A stretch of DNA of 64,000 bases from LMUY01 sp965276785 (GTDB lineage: Bacteria > Pseudomonadota > Alphaproteobacteria > Acetobacterales > Acetobacteraceae), in contig OZ255629.1 in assembly GCA_965276785.1 (NCBI GenBank), forward strand, positions 2,356,001 to 2,420,000, written 5' to 3'. Positions 34,499 through 42,954 of the stretch are shown here, piece after piece. A model generated the notes under the pieces. That model made no database searches. It was given only the letters and a program-made list of their open reading frames with translations, and was not told where the DNA came from. Each line of letters starts with the position of its first letter. Within the stretch, counting starts at the first letter, position 1. The position numbers were made by a program, and so were the translations under genes.

Positions 34499-35596
34499 CT
34501 AGCCGTGCGGCTTGGCGATCCGCCATAGCGTGGTCGGGCGGGCGGTGCTGCCGGGCTTGAACTGCGCCATGTCTGGGATGTGCGAGGCGGTGACGTAGAT
34601 CGAGCCGTCCGCTCCCTCGGCTAGGCTGTCGGGCCAGCGCAGGCGATCATCCCGCGCCACTTGCACCATCGCGCCGGCGGGCGAGCGCATGTCCACCGCA
34701 TTCTCTGCCGGGTTGCTAAGGAACAAATAGCCGGCTTCGTCCATCCAGAGGCCGTCCGCCACATGGGTCTGGGTCACCCGTTCCACCGCACCGGAAAGCC
34801 GCGCGGGCGATAGGTCCGGGTCGATCAGCGCCGCCACCGGAACACGGTACAGCGTCCGGCCGGCCAGCGCCTGCCAGTAAAGCCATTGCCCGGCAGCATC
34901 CAGCGTTATCCCGTCGGCACCCGCCACCAACGGGCGGTTGTCCAGGCGTCGCAGTTCGTGCCCGTCCACCAGCGGGATCACGCCCGGCTCGGCGCCGGTG
35001 CGCGCGTCGCCATCCAGTACGCGGCGGGTGCGGCCGCTCGGGACATCCACCACCAGCAAGGCGCCGCGCAGCCCGCTATCGGTCAGAAAGGCATGGCGGC
35101 CGTCTGGCGTCACGCGCATGTCGTTGAGGTAGGCGCCCTGCGGGGCGGCCGCCGCGTCGAACCGCACCACCAGCACAACGTGGTCGTTGGCCAGGTCCAC
35201 CTTCAGCAGCTTCGGCGCGCCGGAAATAAGGAAACTGGTAGCGGGAGCGCCGGCGTCCAGGATCCAGAGGAAACCCTGCGGATCGACCGTCACGCTCTGC
35301 ACGCACACGAAGCTGACCAGTGGCGATGGTTTCTTGAGGTTGCTCCAACTGTTCCACGCCCGGTCGGGAAACGGGGTGAGCGCATCGCCGCGGCCCAGTT
35401 CGGCGACCGAGATCGGCACGTCCTGCTCCCAACGCGGGAAGCAGACGAAGCTGCGCCCGTTGCGCGCGACGGCGACCCCGGTGACTTGCTGGTCGAAGCT
35501 CGCCACCAGCGTGAGCGCAGGCATGGCCGCGCGCGCGTGCCTTACGGCGAGGGCAGCCGCACCTGCCAGCAGGCCGCGCCGGGGCAGCGCGCCCAT
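34499..35596 (-). CDS. Exported yellow/major-royal-jelly-like beta-propeller protein
   Basis: A 365-residue protein with a Tat-like N-terminus (LPRRGLLAGAAALAVRHARA). The sequence fits a six-bladed propeller of the SMP-30/major-royal-jelly (L-dopachrome-tautomerase-related) class: SVTVDPQGFLWILDAG, LNDMRVTPDGRHAFLTDSG, ADGITLDAAGQWLYWQ and ADGLWMDEAGYLFLSNP are repeated blade signatures. The ATG overlaps the stop of nth (TGATG), so the two are translationally coupled even though no functional link is obvious. Lactonase or ligand-binding functions are known in relatives; the function here is unknown. Confidence 0.82.
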   Translation of the reverse strand: MGALPRRGLLAGAAALAVRHARAAMPALTLVASFDQQVTGVAVARNGRSFVCFPRWEQDVPISVAELGRGDALTPFPDRAWNSWSNLKKPSPLVSFVCVQSVTVDPQGFLWILDAGAPATSFLISGAPKLLKVDLANDHVVLVVRFDAAAAPQGAYLNDMRVTPDGRHAFLTDSGLRGALLVVDVPSGRTRRVLDGDARTGAEPGVIPLVDGHELRRLDNRPLVAGADGITLDAAGQWLYWQALAGRTLYRVPVAALIDPDLSPARLSGAVERVTQTHVADGLWMDEAGYLFLSNPAENAVDMRSPAGAMVQVARDDRLRWPDSLAEGADGSIYVTASHIPDMAQFKPGSTARPTTLWRIAKPHG

Positions 35597-36288
35597 CACG
35601 CCGCGCGGCGCCGCGGCGCCGGCGTCTTGGCCGGGTAGTTGCACCACTCCGCCGCCGGGCACCGCCAGCATTCCGGGGTGCGCGCCTTACACACATAGCG
35701 GCCGTGCAGGATCAGCCAATGATGCGCCGGCCGCAGCAGCTCGGCTGGGATGCGCTTGACCAGCAGGTCCTCCACCTCCCGCACGGTCTTGCCTGGCGCG
35801 ATCCCGGTGCGGTTGCCCAGCCGGAACACATGCGTGTCCACCGCCATGGCGCTCTCGCCGAATGCGACGTTCAGCACCACGTTGGCGGTCTTGCGGCCCA
35901 CCCCCGGCAAGGCCTCCAGCGCCTCCCGCTCCGCCGGCACCTCGCCGCCATGCCGCTCCACCAGCAGCCGGCTGAGTGCCGCGACATTCTTGGCCTTGGC
36001 TTGCCAAAGGCCAATAGAGCGGATGAACGGCACGATCCCCTCCGCCCCCAGCGCCGCCATCGCAGCGGACGAGGGGGCGGCCGCAAACAGGGCGGGCGTG
36101 GCCCGGTTCACCGCCGCGTCGGTGGTCTGCGCCGAGAGCACCACACTGACCAGCAAGGTGAACGGATCGTCAAACGCAAGTTCGCTTTTCGCCTCCGGGT
36201 GGGCAGCGTCGAGCGCGGCCAGGAAAGGCCGGATGGCGGCCGTCTTCATGCGGGGCGTTTTGCGCGGCGGCTTCGGCGTGGCGGGCAT
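35596..36288 (-). CDS. nth: Endonuclease III
   Basis: A 230-residue bifunctional DNA glycosylase/AP lyase for oxidised pyrimidines in base-excision repair. The helix-hairpin-helix LPGVGRKTANVVL carries the catalytic lysine, and VDTHVFRLGNR the catalytic aspartate. The C-terminal 4Fe-4S cluster loop has the exact C-x6-C-x2-C-x5-C spacing (CKARTPECWRCPAAEWC). The ATG at 36288 has GGAG 8 bp upstream; a longer frame to 36408 is not supported. A short Pro/Lys-rich leader precedes the fold. Divergent from the DUF2244 gene. Confidence 0.95.
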   Translation of the reverse strand: MPATPKPPRKTPRMKTAAIRPFLAALDAAHPEAKSELAFDDPFTLLVSVVLSAQTTDAAVNRATPALFAAAPSSAAMAALGAEGIVPFIRSIGLWQAKAKNVAALSRLLVERHGGEVPAEREALEALPGVGRKTANVVLNVAFGESAMAVDTHVFRLGNRTGIAPGKTVREVEDLLVKRIPAELLRPAHHWLILHGRYVCKARTPECWRCPAAEWCNYPAKTPAPRRRAA

Positions 36289-36363
36289 GCGGCGGTCTCC
36301 ACTCCCTCCTTGCCGCGGATGCAAGGGGAGTGACAAGCGCCCGTCGCCGCCCATCTCCGCTGC

Positions 36364-36840
36364 GTGAATGCCGAAGCCTGCTTGTTCGAGGCGGTGATCG
36401 TGCCGCATCGCAGCCTATCGCGGCGCGGGCTGAAAACGCTCATCAGCGCCATCTGCGGCTTGAGCGTCTGCAGCACGACGGTGTTCTGGTGGCTCGGCGC
36501 TTGGCCCATTGCTGGCTTCAATGGAGTCGAGATCACCACCGCATTGCTGCTGTTGCGCTATCACAACCGCGCTGCGCGGGCCCGCGAGGTGCTGCAGCTC
36601 ACCGGTTCTGCGCTGCACATCATTCGCACCAGCGCCGGCGGGGAGCGCAGCGAGCGCCGCGTGGCACCCGGTTGGCTGCGGGTGGAGCTAGAGCAGCGAC
36701 CGGGGCGGGTGCCGGGGCTATGGCTCTGCTCGCATGGCCGGCGCGAGGAGGTGGCGGCAAGCCTTGGCGAGGCGGAAAAGCTCGATTTGGCCGAGGCGCT
36801 GCAAGAGGCGCTTCGCCGCTGGCGCAGCCCACCGAGCTAG
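36364..36840 (+). CDS. DUF2244 integral membrane protein
   Basis: A 158-residue inner-membrane protein with two hydrophobic helices near residues 25 to 45 and 50 to 65, separated by a short turn, and a soluble C-terminal part. This matches DUF2244, whose members often sit near nth or cytochrome-oxidase genes in alphaproteobacteria. The start is a GTG at 36364 within the divergent spacer with nth; no strong ribosome-binding site marks it, so it could begin slightly later. Function unknown. Confidence 0.75.
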   Translation: MNAEACLFEAVIVPHRSLSRRGLKTLISAICGLSVCSTTVFWWLGAWPIAGFNGVEITTALLLLRYHNRAARAREVLQLTGSALHIIRTSAGGERSERRVAPGWLRVELEQRPGRVPGLWLCSHGRREEVAASLGEAEKLDLAEALQEALRRWRSPPS

Positions 36841-36855
36841 GCGACACTGGCCGGC

Positions 36856-38418
36856 ATGACCCAACCCCTCGCCGCCCGCCTCGACCGTGCCATCCAGAGC
36901 CTACCGCACGCCTATGCCGGACCCGGCGGCGCCGTCGCGGTGCTGCGGGAGGGCGAGGTGCTGGCGAGACATGCCTGGGGCTGGGCCAACGCCGAACGCC
37001 GCATCCCGTTCACACCGGGCACGCTATTTCGCATGTGCTCCATCACCAAGCAATTCACCTGCGCACTGGTGCTGGACGCGTTCCCCGACCTTGCCGTGCT
37101 GGACGCCGACATCGCCGCTCGCCTGCCCCGCCTGGAGCAGCCGCCGCCGCAGGCACACCACCTCTGCCACAACCAGTCCGGCCTGCGGGACTACTGGGCC
37201 GTGGCGATGCTGCATGGTTCACCGGCAGAAGCGCCGTTTGGCGACACCGAGGCGGCCCGGGTGATCGGCGGCACGCGCACGCTGCAATTCGCGCCCGGCA
37301 GCCGCTACTCCTATTGCAACCAGAACTTCCGCATCCTGTGCGACATCCTGCAACAGCGCACCGGCCGCAGCTTCGCCGAGCTGCTGCACAGCCGCATCTT
37401 CGCCTCGGCCGGCATGGCCACCGCCTTCCTAGCGGCCGACACGCGCGCGATGCCGGACGGCACCGAGGGCTACGAAGGCAGCCAAGCTAGCGGCTTCCGC
37501 GTCGCCGCGAACCGCGTGCTCTGGACGGGGGACGCCGGGCTTGGCGCTTGCCTGGACGACATGATCGCTTGGGAGCGCCATATCGATGCCACGCGGGACG
37601 ACCCGGCCGCGCTGTATTGGCGCCTCGCCGCCCCCGTCTGCTTTGCCGACGGTGCGCCCGCGGATTACGGCTTCGGTCTGAATCGCCGCCCCGTGCTCGG
37701 CCGCAAGGCAAGCGGCCATGGCGGCGCGCTGCGGGGTTGGCGCAGCCACCGTATCTACCTGCCGGAGCAGCGTCTCTCGATCGTGGTGCTGTTCAACCAT
37801 CTCTCGGACGCCACCGCGGCCGCGCTCGACGTGGCGCGCGCGGTGCTGGACGAGGCGCCGCCGGCACCCTCTACCCGTCCGCCGCCGGGCTGGCTCGGCG
37901 CCTACCGCGAGCCACAGACCGGGCTTGCCGTGCGGCTCGACATGGCCGCTGCGGGCCAGGTTCGGCTGCGCTTCGGCCATGCGGCGGAACGGCTGGACCT
38001 GCAGGCGGACGGCACAGCTCAAGCCGGCGCCACGCGAGTGCGGCCGAGCGCCGACGGGCTCTGGCTGGACCGCCCGCAGGACAATCAGAGTTCGCTGCTG
38101 CAGCCGCTCGGGGGGCTGCCGACGCATGACGTCGCCGGCCGATACGACTGCGCAGAGCTCGATTCGGCGCTCACCATCGCCGACGCGGGTGGCGCCTTGT
38201 ATGGCGGCTTTTCCGGCATGCTCGGACCGGGGCGCATGGAGTTGCTCGATCCGATCGGCCCGGATCATTGGGCCCTGCCCTGCCCGCGCGCGCTGGACCA
38301 CACGCCGCCCGGCGACTGGACGCTGGCGTTCTCCCGCGACGCGGCAGGCCGGACCGCAAGCGTGGAGGTCGGCTGCTGGCTAGCCCGAGGGTTGCCCTAT
38401 GCCCGAACCGATGCGTGA
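36856..38418 (+). CDS. dap: D-aminopeptidase (penicillin-binding-protein-like serine hydrolase)
   Basis: A 520-residue serine hydrolase, exactly the length of the DAP family. The N-terminal beta-lactamase/DD-peptidase fold shows all three motifs: S-x-x-K as SITK (S62, K65), Y-x-N as YCN (Y153) and the KTG equivalent HGG (H288), at the positions known for DAP of Ochrobactrum. Two C-terminal beta-barrel-like domains follow from about residue 330. DAP releases D-amino acids from the N-terminus of peptides in the cytoplasm; no signal peptide is present here. It follows the DUF2244 gene by 15 bp. Confidence 0.88.
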   Translation: MTQPLAARLDRAIQSLPHAYAGPGGAVAVLREGEVLARHAWGWANAERRIPFTPGTLFRMCSITKQFTCALVLDAFPDLAVLDADIAARLPRLEQPPPQAHHLCHNQSGLRDYWAVAMLHGSPAEAPFGDTEAARVIGGTRTLQFAPGSRYSYCNQNFRILCDILQQRTGRSFAELLHSRIFASAGMATAFLAADTRAMPDGTEGYEGSQASGFRVAANRVLWTGDAGLGACLDDMIAWERHIDATRDDPAALYWRLAAPVCFADGAPADYGFGLNRRPVLGRKASGHGGALRGWRSHRIYLPEQRLSIVVLFNHLSDATAAALDVARAVLDEAPPAPSTRPPPGWLGAYREPQTGLAVRLDMAAAGQVRLRFGHAAERLDLQADGTAQAGATRVRPSADGLWLDRPQDNQSSLLQPLGGLPTHDVAGRYDCAELDSALTIADAGGALYGGFSGMLGPGRMELLDPIGPDHWALPCPRALDHTPPGDWTLAFSRDAAGRTASVEVGCWLARGLPYARTDA

Positions 38419-38802
38419 GAAACGTTCATAAACGTATGTAGCGTTTTAATTTCAAGTTAGGCTAACAAGCATAACTGCGGCTGGAGCCTGTCTCATTTCA
38501 CCCCCACAGCGGCCGAGCAGGTAAAAAGGCGGCAGCAACGAGGTGAAGTAAGGACTCACTCCGGCCAGTGAGGCTAGCTTGGTGTCAGCAACTTCGAAAC
38601 CTCCTCGAGCTGCTCTACGCCGGCCAGATTTACATCCGTAGTAATCTGAAGCCGCTGTCCGGCGAAAAGGACGTGGAACCCGCCTTCGACGCCCCGACAT
38701 GGTGTGCGTCGCCGCCGCGTCATCCGACGTGTTCGTGCGCTCCGCCCGATCAGATGATGTCGGACGTTTCACCCCGCGCGACAATCGCTTAAACGTCCCG
38801 TT
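38419..38802. other. Intergenic region of 384 bp between dap and proA
   Basis: More AT-rich at both ends than its surroundings, with an AACGT-rich, T-rich stretch right after dap (38420 to 38460). Short frames on both strands lack plausible starts or family resemblance. The proA promoter is expected at the right end but no clear boxes were found. Confidence 0.35.
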
Positions 38803-40065
38803 ATGACCGCTGAACTTGCCCCTGCCTCAACCTGGCTGCGTCAGGCCGCCGAAGCCGCACGGCCGGCGGCGGCCGCACTTGCGCGTTCCCTCGCCGGCGA
38901 GCGCAATGCCGCTCTTTCGGCAATCGCGCGGCAGCTCCGGGCGCAAGCGGCAGTGATCCTCGCCGCCAATGAGGCCGACTTGGCTGCCAGCCGGGCGACC
39001 TCCGCCTTCCGCGACCGCCTGACGCTGACCCCAGCCCGGGTAGAGGCAATGGCCACCGGGTTGGATGCCATCGCGGCCCTCCCGGATCCGCTGGCGCGTA
39101 GCTTGGCAGACTGGACCCAGCCGAATGGCCTACGGATCCGCCGCATCCCGCAACCGGTCGGCGTGATCGGGATGATCTACGAGAGCCGACCGAACGTGGG
39201 GGCGGATGCGGCGGGGCTTTGCCTGAAATCCGGCAACGCCGTGCTGCTGCGCGGCGGCTCCGAGAGCCTGCGCAGCGCCGGCGCCATCCATCGCGCCATC
39301 CTCGCTGGCCTGGCCGAGGCTGGATTCCCAGCAGCCGCGGTGCAAGTGCCGCCCGACGCCGGGCGCGACCACGTGGCCGCCATGCTCGCCGGGTCGGGGC
39401 TGCTCGACCTCATCATCCCGCGCGGCGGCAAGTCCTTGGTGGAACGGGTGCAGCGTGAGGCCCGCGTGCCGGTCCTGGCGCATGCCGAGGGGTTGAACCA
39501 CGTTTTCGTCCACCGCGCCGCCGAGCCGGCGATGGCCTGCACCCTGCTGGTGAACAGCAAGCTGCGGCGGACCGGGGTGTGCGGGGCGGCCGAGACGCTG
39601 CTGGTGGACGCGGCGGCGGCCGAGCGGCTGCTGCCGCGCTTGATCGCGGCGGTGGCCGAGCAGGGCTGCCAGTTCCGCGCCGACGCCCGCGCCCGTGCCA
39701 TCCTGCCACACTTGCCGGCGGCCGAGCCCGGCGATTTTGATACCGAGTGGCTCGATGCCGTGCTGAGCGTCGCCATTGTGGAGGGTGTCGAGGGCGCGCT
39801 GGCCCATATTGCCCGCCATGGCAGCGAGCATACCGATGCCATCGTGACGGAGGACGCTGCCGCGGCCGAGCAGTTCTTGGCCGGGGTGTCGTCTGCGGTC
39901 GCATTGTGGAACGCCTCCACCCAGTTCTGCGACGGCGGCGAGTTCGGCTTCGGCGCGGAGATCGGTATCGCCACCGGGCGTGTGCACGCGCGCGGGCCGG
40001 TCGGGTTGGAGCAGCTCACCAGCTTCCGCTATGTTGTGACCGGTCATGGCCAGATCCGTCCATGA
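38803..40065 (+). CDS. proA: Glutamate-5-semialdehyde dehydrogenase (gamma-glutamyl phosphate reductase)
   Basis: A 420-residue NADPH-dependent aldehyde-dehydrogenase-fold enzyme that reduces gamma-glutamyl phosphate to the semialdehyde, the second step of proline synthesis in the cytoplasm. Characteristic are PVGVIGMIYESRPNVGADAAG, LKSGNAVLLRGGSES, and the catalytic cysteine in LRRTGVCGAAETLLVD. VTEDAAAAEQFLAGVSSAVALWNAST and the FGFGAEIGIATGRVHARGPVGLEQLT end complete the family pattern. proB is not in the window. It heads a plus-strand run with the coiled-coil gene, nadD, rsfS and pssA. Confidence 0.96.
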   Translation: MTAELAPASTWLRQAAEAARPAAAALARSLAGERNAALSAIARQLRAQAAVILAANEADLAASRATSAFRDRLTLTPARVEAMATGLDAIAALPDPLARSLADWTQPNGLRIRRIPQPVGVIGMIYESRPNVGADAAGLCLKSGNAVLLRGGSESLRSAGAIHRAILAGLAEAGFPAAAVQVPPDAGRDHVAAMLAGSGLLDLIIPRGGKSLVERVQREARVPVLAHAEGLNHVFVHRAAEPAMACTLLVNSKLRRTGVCGAAETLLVDAAAAERLLPRLIAAVAEQGCQFRADARARAILPHLPAAEPGDFDTEWLDAVLSVAIVEGVEGALAHIARHGSEHTDAIVTEDAAAAEQFLAGVSSAVALWNASTQFCDGGEFGFGAEIGIATGRVHARGPVGLEQLTSFRYVVTGHGQIRP

Positions 40066-40097
40066 GTGCGAAGCAGGCGGCACGGAGAGCGCGCTAG

Positions 40098-40482
40098 ATG
40101 GCCAGCATGATTCTGGAAGTGTATGATGCCTTCAGGTCGATCGGCATTGACGATGAAACCGCGCAAGGCGGCCGGCGCGCTGTCCGACAACCCCCGTGCG
40201 ATCGGTGAGCTGCGATCCGAGATGAAGGATGAGTTCGTCAGTGTCCGCTCCGACATGAGGGAAGAGTTCGCCAGCGTCCGGTCCGAGATGAGGGACGAGT
40301 TCGCCAGCGTCCGGTCCGAAATGAAGGACGGGTTCGCCAAGGTCCGTGTCGAGTTCAAGGATGAGTTCGCCAAGATCCGCGGCGAATTTGCTCAGCTCCG
40401 GACCGAGCAGGTCGTGGTCCGGACCATGCTGGGCTTTCTGATCGCCGGCGTCCTGTCCATCGTGCTCAAGCTCTACGTCTGA
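40098..40482 (+). pseudogene. Short coiled-coil membrane protein gene with an apparent 2-bp frameshift
   Basis: The ATG at 40098, with GGAG upstream, opens MASMILEVYDAFRSIGIDDE, then soon meets a stop. In the next frame KAAGALSDNPRAIGELRSEM continues smoothly through a coiled coil to a C-terminal membrane helix (MLGFLIAGVLSIVLKLYV). Joining the frames at the GCGC stretch near 40161 would give ETARKAAGALSD, the usual N-terminus of small alphaproteobacterial coiled-coil membrane-anchored proteins. Adding two bases (GC) restores one frame of about 128 residues. Either the gene is broken, the assembly has an indel, or the shorter frame from 40123 is used. Function unknown. Confidence 0.65.
40210..40374 (+). 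repeat. Five tandem 33-bp coding repeats (hendecad coiled coil)
   Basis: Five imperfect 33-bp units, each encoding 11 residues of the type (V/L)RSEMRDEFAS, followed by a degenerate sixth. The central units (40243 to 40341) are nearly identical at DNA level. The 11-residue period with hydrophobic residues at fixed places predicts a right-handed or hendecad coiled coil. Confidence 0.8.
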
Positions 40483-40541
40483 CCACGGGCGCGCGCCTGA
40501 GCGACCCGGTTCCGCGCTATGGCCATCGCGCACGGCTTCGG

Positions 40542-41141
40542 GTGGGCTTGCTGGGCGGCTCGTTCAATCCGGCCCATGTGGGCCACCAGCACGTGGCCAG
40601 GCTGGCGTTGCGCCGGTTGCGGCTGGACCAGGTGTGGCTGCTGGTGTCGCCCGGCAACCCGCTAAAGCGGCAGGATGGCATGGCGCCGCTGGCCGAGCGG
40701 CTGGCATCGGCGCAGAGCATCGCGGATGGGCGCCGGGTGATCGCCACCGCTATCGAACAGCGCCTCGGCACCCGCTACACCGCCGACACGCTGCGCGCTT
40801 TGCGGCGGCTGTTTCCCCGCGTATATTTCGTTTGGCTGATGGGCGCCGATATCCTGGTCGAGCTGCCGCGTTGGAAGCACTGGCTCGGCGTGGTGCAATC
40901 CACGCCCTTTGCCGTGATCCCGCGGCCACGTTACAATCAACGTGCCCTCGCCGGGCAGGCTGCGAGGCGATTGCGGGCCAGCTTTCACCCGGCGCGCATT
41001 GGGCCCATCTTGGCCGAGATCGCCGCCCCGGGCTGGACGTTCCTGCCTGCGCCTCAGAATGGGATTTCCGCCACGGCGTTGCGCGCGGCATACTCGGCGC
41101 AATCAGGTCCGCCCGAAGCGGCTCGAGGAGCAAGACGATAG
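40542..41141 (+). CDS. nadD: Nicotinate-nucleotide adenylyltransferase
   Basis: A 199-residue enzyme making deamido-NAD from nicotinate mononucleotide and ATP. The nucleotide-binding GGSFNPAHVGH contains the family H-x-GH signature; SPGNPLKRQD, WLMGADILVELPRWKHW and the late ISATALR are typical. The GTG at 40542 leaves only one residue before the first strand. The sequence upstream (PRYGHRARLRVGLLGGS) looks coding and native to the family, yet has no ATG, GTG or TTG in frame, so the true start may be a CTG (40479 or 40497). The stop at 41141 abuts rsfS. Confidence 0.92.
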   Translation: MGLLGGSFNPAHVGHQHVARLALRRLRLDQVWLLVSPGNPLKRQDGMAPLAERLASAQSIADGRRVIATAIEQRLGTRYTADTLRALRRLFPRVYFVWLMGADILVELPRWKHWLGVVQSTPFAVIPRPRYNQRALAGQAARRLRASFHPARIGPILAEIAAPGWTFLPAPQNGISATALRAAYSAQSGPPEAARGARR

Positions 41142-41260
41142 CCAGAAAGCCGCCTAGTGTTGAGACCGGCGCCAAGCCGCCCGCCAAGCGCAAGCCGCCG
41201 CAGCCCAAGCCCGGGCTGAAGGAGGCCGCCAAGGCGCTGGGTTCCCCGCGCAAGAAGGCG

Positions 41261-41668
41261 GTGGCCGCTGGGCCGCGCGCCCGGCCGGCCGCCGGCAAGG
41301 CGCCGGCCGAACCGTCGGTGCTGGACCGGATCCAGTCCGTGATCGTCGCTAGCCTGGAGGACGACAAGGCCGAGAACGTCACTGTGCTGGACCTGGCCGG
41401 CCGCGCCGCCTTCACCGACCGCATGGTGATCGCCACCGGGCTGGCCGATCGGCAGATCACCGCCATGGCCACCCACCTGCAGGAGAAACTGCGCGAGGCG
41501 GGGGTTGGCCGTGTGCCGGTGGAAGGGGCCGGCGGCTCTGACTGGGTGCTGATCGACGCCGGCGACATCGTGGTTCACCTGTTCAAGCCCGAAGCGCGGG
41601 ACCTATACGCTTTGGAAAAGATGTGGGGTGCCGAGTTGGACGAGGAGGCAGCAGAGCCCGCGGCATGA
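41261..41668 (+). CDS. rsfS: Ribosome silencing factor
   Basis: RsfS/Iojap protein that binds ribosomal protein uL14 and blocks subunit joining when nutrients fall. The core VLDRIQSVIVASLEDDKAENVTVLDL, MVIATGLADRQITAMATHLQEKL and GSDWVLIDAGDIVVHLFKPEARDLYALEKMWG is complete. The start is uncertain: GTG at 41261 gives 135 residues, but the Lys/Pro/Ala-rich sequence before it is also coding-like back to an ATA at 41138 that overlaps the nadD stop and would read IARKPPS, as if an ATG had changed. It usually follows nadD, as here, and its stop overlaps pssA (ATGA). Confidence 0.88.
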   Translation: MAAGPRARPAAGKAPAEPSVLDRIQSVIVASLEDDKAENVTVLDLAGRAAFTDRMVIATGLADRQITAMATHLQEKLREAGVGRVPVEGAGGSDWVLIDAGDIVVHLFKPEARDLYALEKMWGAELDEEAAEPAA

Positions 41669-42522
41669 GCGACCTGCCCGTGGCGCCGCGCCGCCGGGGC
41701 CGGCGGGTGCGTCGCCGGCCGCGCTACAAGGGTCCGTCGTTCAACCGCATGGTGCCGAACCTGATGACCTTGCTCGGCCTTTGCGCCGGGTTGACCTCGA
41801 TGCGGTTCGCGCTGGATGCGCGCTGGGGAAACTCGGCCGTGGCGCTGCTGGTGGCGGCCTGCATCGACGGGGTGGATGGCCGCCTGGCGCGCATTTTGAA
41901 AGCCACGTCTCGCTTCGGCGCCGAGTTCGACAGCCTGGCGGACTTCCTGTGCTTCGGGGTGGCGCCCGCATTCATCCTGTATCTTTGGTCGCTGCGAGTG
42001 GCGGGCGGCTACGGGTTCGCACCCTGCCTAATGTTTGCCGTCTGCATGGCGCTGCGGCTGGCGCGGTTCAACGCGATGATCGATGCCTCCCCGGCCCCCG
42101 CCTATGCCCAGTCGTTCTTCACCGGCGTGCCGGCGCCGGCCGGGGCGGGGCTGGCGCTGTTCCCGCTGTTTGCGGGCTTGGAGGCGCGGGAATGGGGCTG
42201 GCACTGGCTCTACACCGCCGTGCATTATCCGCTGTTCTGCGCCCTGGTGCTGGTCGGTAGCGCGACCCTGCTGGTCTCGACGCTGCCGGTGTGGAGCTTC
42301 AAGAACTTCAAGGTGCCGTCGCACCTGGTGTTGCCGCTGCTGCTTGGCACCGGCACGTTCGCTGCCGTCCTGGTGGCCGACCCTTGGGCGGCGCTGGCCG
42401 CGGCGGGGCTGATATACTTGGCCATGCTCCCGCTCAGCCGCCGCTCGTATCACCGCCTGCGCGCCGCCGCCGAAGAGGACGACCCGGCGCCTGAGCCTTC
42501 CGCAGCAGGATTGCGCGCATGA
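41665..42522 (+). CDS. pssA: CDP-diacylglycerol-serine O-phosphatidyltransferase
   Basis: A 285-residue inner-membrane CDP-alcohol phosphatidyltransferase that makes phosphatidylserine, the precursor of phosphatidylethanolamine. The family motif DG-x2-AR-x8-G-x3-D-x3-D is intact in DGVDGRLARILKATSRFGAE followed by FDSLAD. The N-terminus is strongly basic (APRRRGRRVRRRPR), and about seven membrane helices follow. The start overlaps rsfS. No psd gene is seen nearby. Confidence 0.93.
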   Translation: MSDLPVAPRRRGRRVRRRPRYKGPSFNRMVPNLMTLLGLCAGLTSMRFALDARWGNSAVALLVAACIDGVDGRLARILKATSRFGAEFDSLADFLCFGVAPAFILYLWSLRVAGGYGFAPCLMFAVCMALRLARFNAMIDASPAPAYAQSFFTGVPAPAGAGLALFPLFAGLEAREWGWHWLYTAVHYPLFCALVLVGSATLLVSTLPVWSFKNFKVPSHLVLPLLLGTGTFAAVLVADPWAALAAAGLIYLAMLPLSRRSYHRLRAAAEEDDPAPEPSAAGLRA

Positions 42523-42890
42523 TCGTCTGGTCTGGCTTCGGCTTCTTGAGCGTCGTGTTCGCCGTCCTGGGCGCGGCCGGCGGCATCGCGCTCGTGGATG
42601 GCACTGGCGGACTTGGCCTCGGCCTGACCGAGGATGTCGGTTTCGCGCTCGGACTGGCGGTGGCGGCGGCGGTGAATTGGCTGGTTGGCATCCGGATCAA
42701 TCGCCGCCCCGGCCGCGAGCTGATCGATCCCCAAACCGGGGAGCGCCTGCTACTGCGGCGGCGCCACCGGCTGTTCTGGGTGCCGATGCAGTACTGGTCG
42801 GTGGCAATGCTGGTGTTTGCGGTTCTAGCGGTGACCAGCAGTCACGCCCCAAAGGAGCCGACCCAGGCCCCCACGCAGCAACCCACCTGA
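42519..42890 (+). CDS. Small membrane protein of unknown function
   Basis: A 123-residue protein with a hydrophobic N-terminal helix (residues 3 to 25), a second near 40 to 57 and a third near 90 to 107, with a cytoplasmic Arg-rich loop between the last two (RINRRPGREL...LLLRRRHRLFW). The C-terminus is Pro/Thr/Gln-rich. The start overlaps the pssA stop (ATGA), so it is co-translated. No family recognised. Confidence 0.65.
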   Translation: MIVWSGFGFLSVVFAVLGAAGGIALVDGTGGLGLGLTEDVGFALGLAVAAAVNWLVGIRINRRPGRELIDPQTGERLLLRRRHRLFWVPMQYWSVAMLVFAVLAVTSSHAPKEPTQAPTQQPT

Positions 42891-42954
42891 GCTCTCGCGG
42901 TCCATCGAGCGTGGCTACTCGAGTATGAACGCCCCTATCATATATCAGAAGCAA

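Noticed and set aside
36330..37490. 386-codon plus-strand frame overlapping DUF2244 and dap
   Set aside because: Arg/Pro/Ala-rich out-of-frame translation of GC-rich DNA; the overlapped genes have clear motifs.
38452..38784. Minus-strand 110-codon frame in the dap-proA gap
   Set aside because: Low-complexity N-terminus, no ribosome-binding site and no recognisable family; left as intergenic.
40123..40482. Intact 119-codon gene starting at 40123
   Set aside because: Its first 14 residues look random whereas the other frame supplies a family-like N-terminus that joins exactly; a frameshift is the better explanation.
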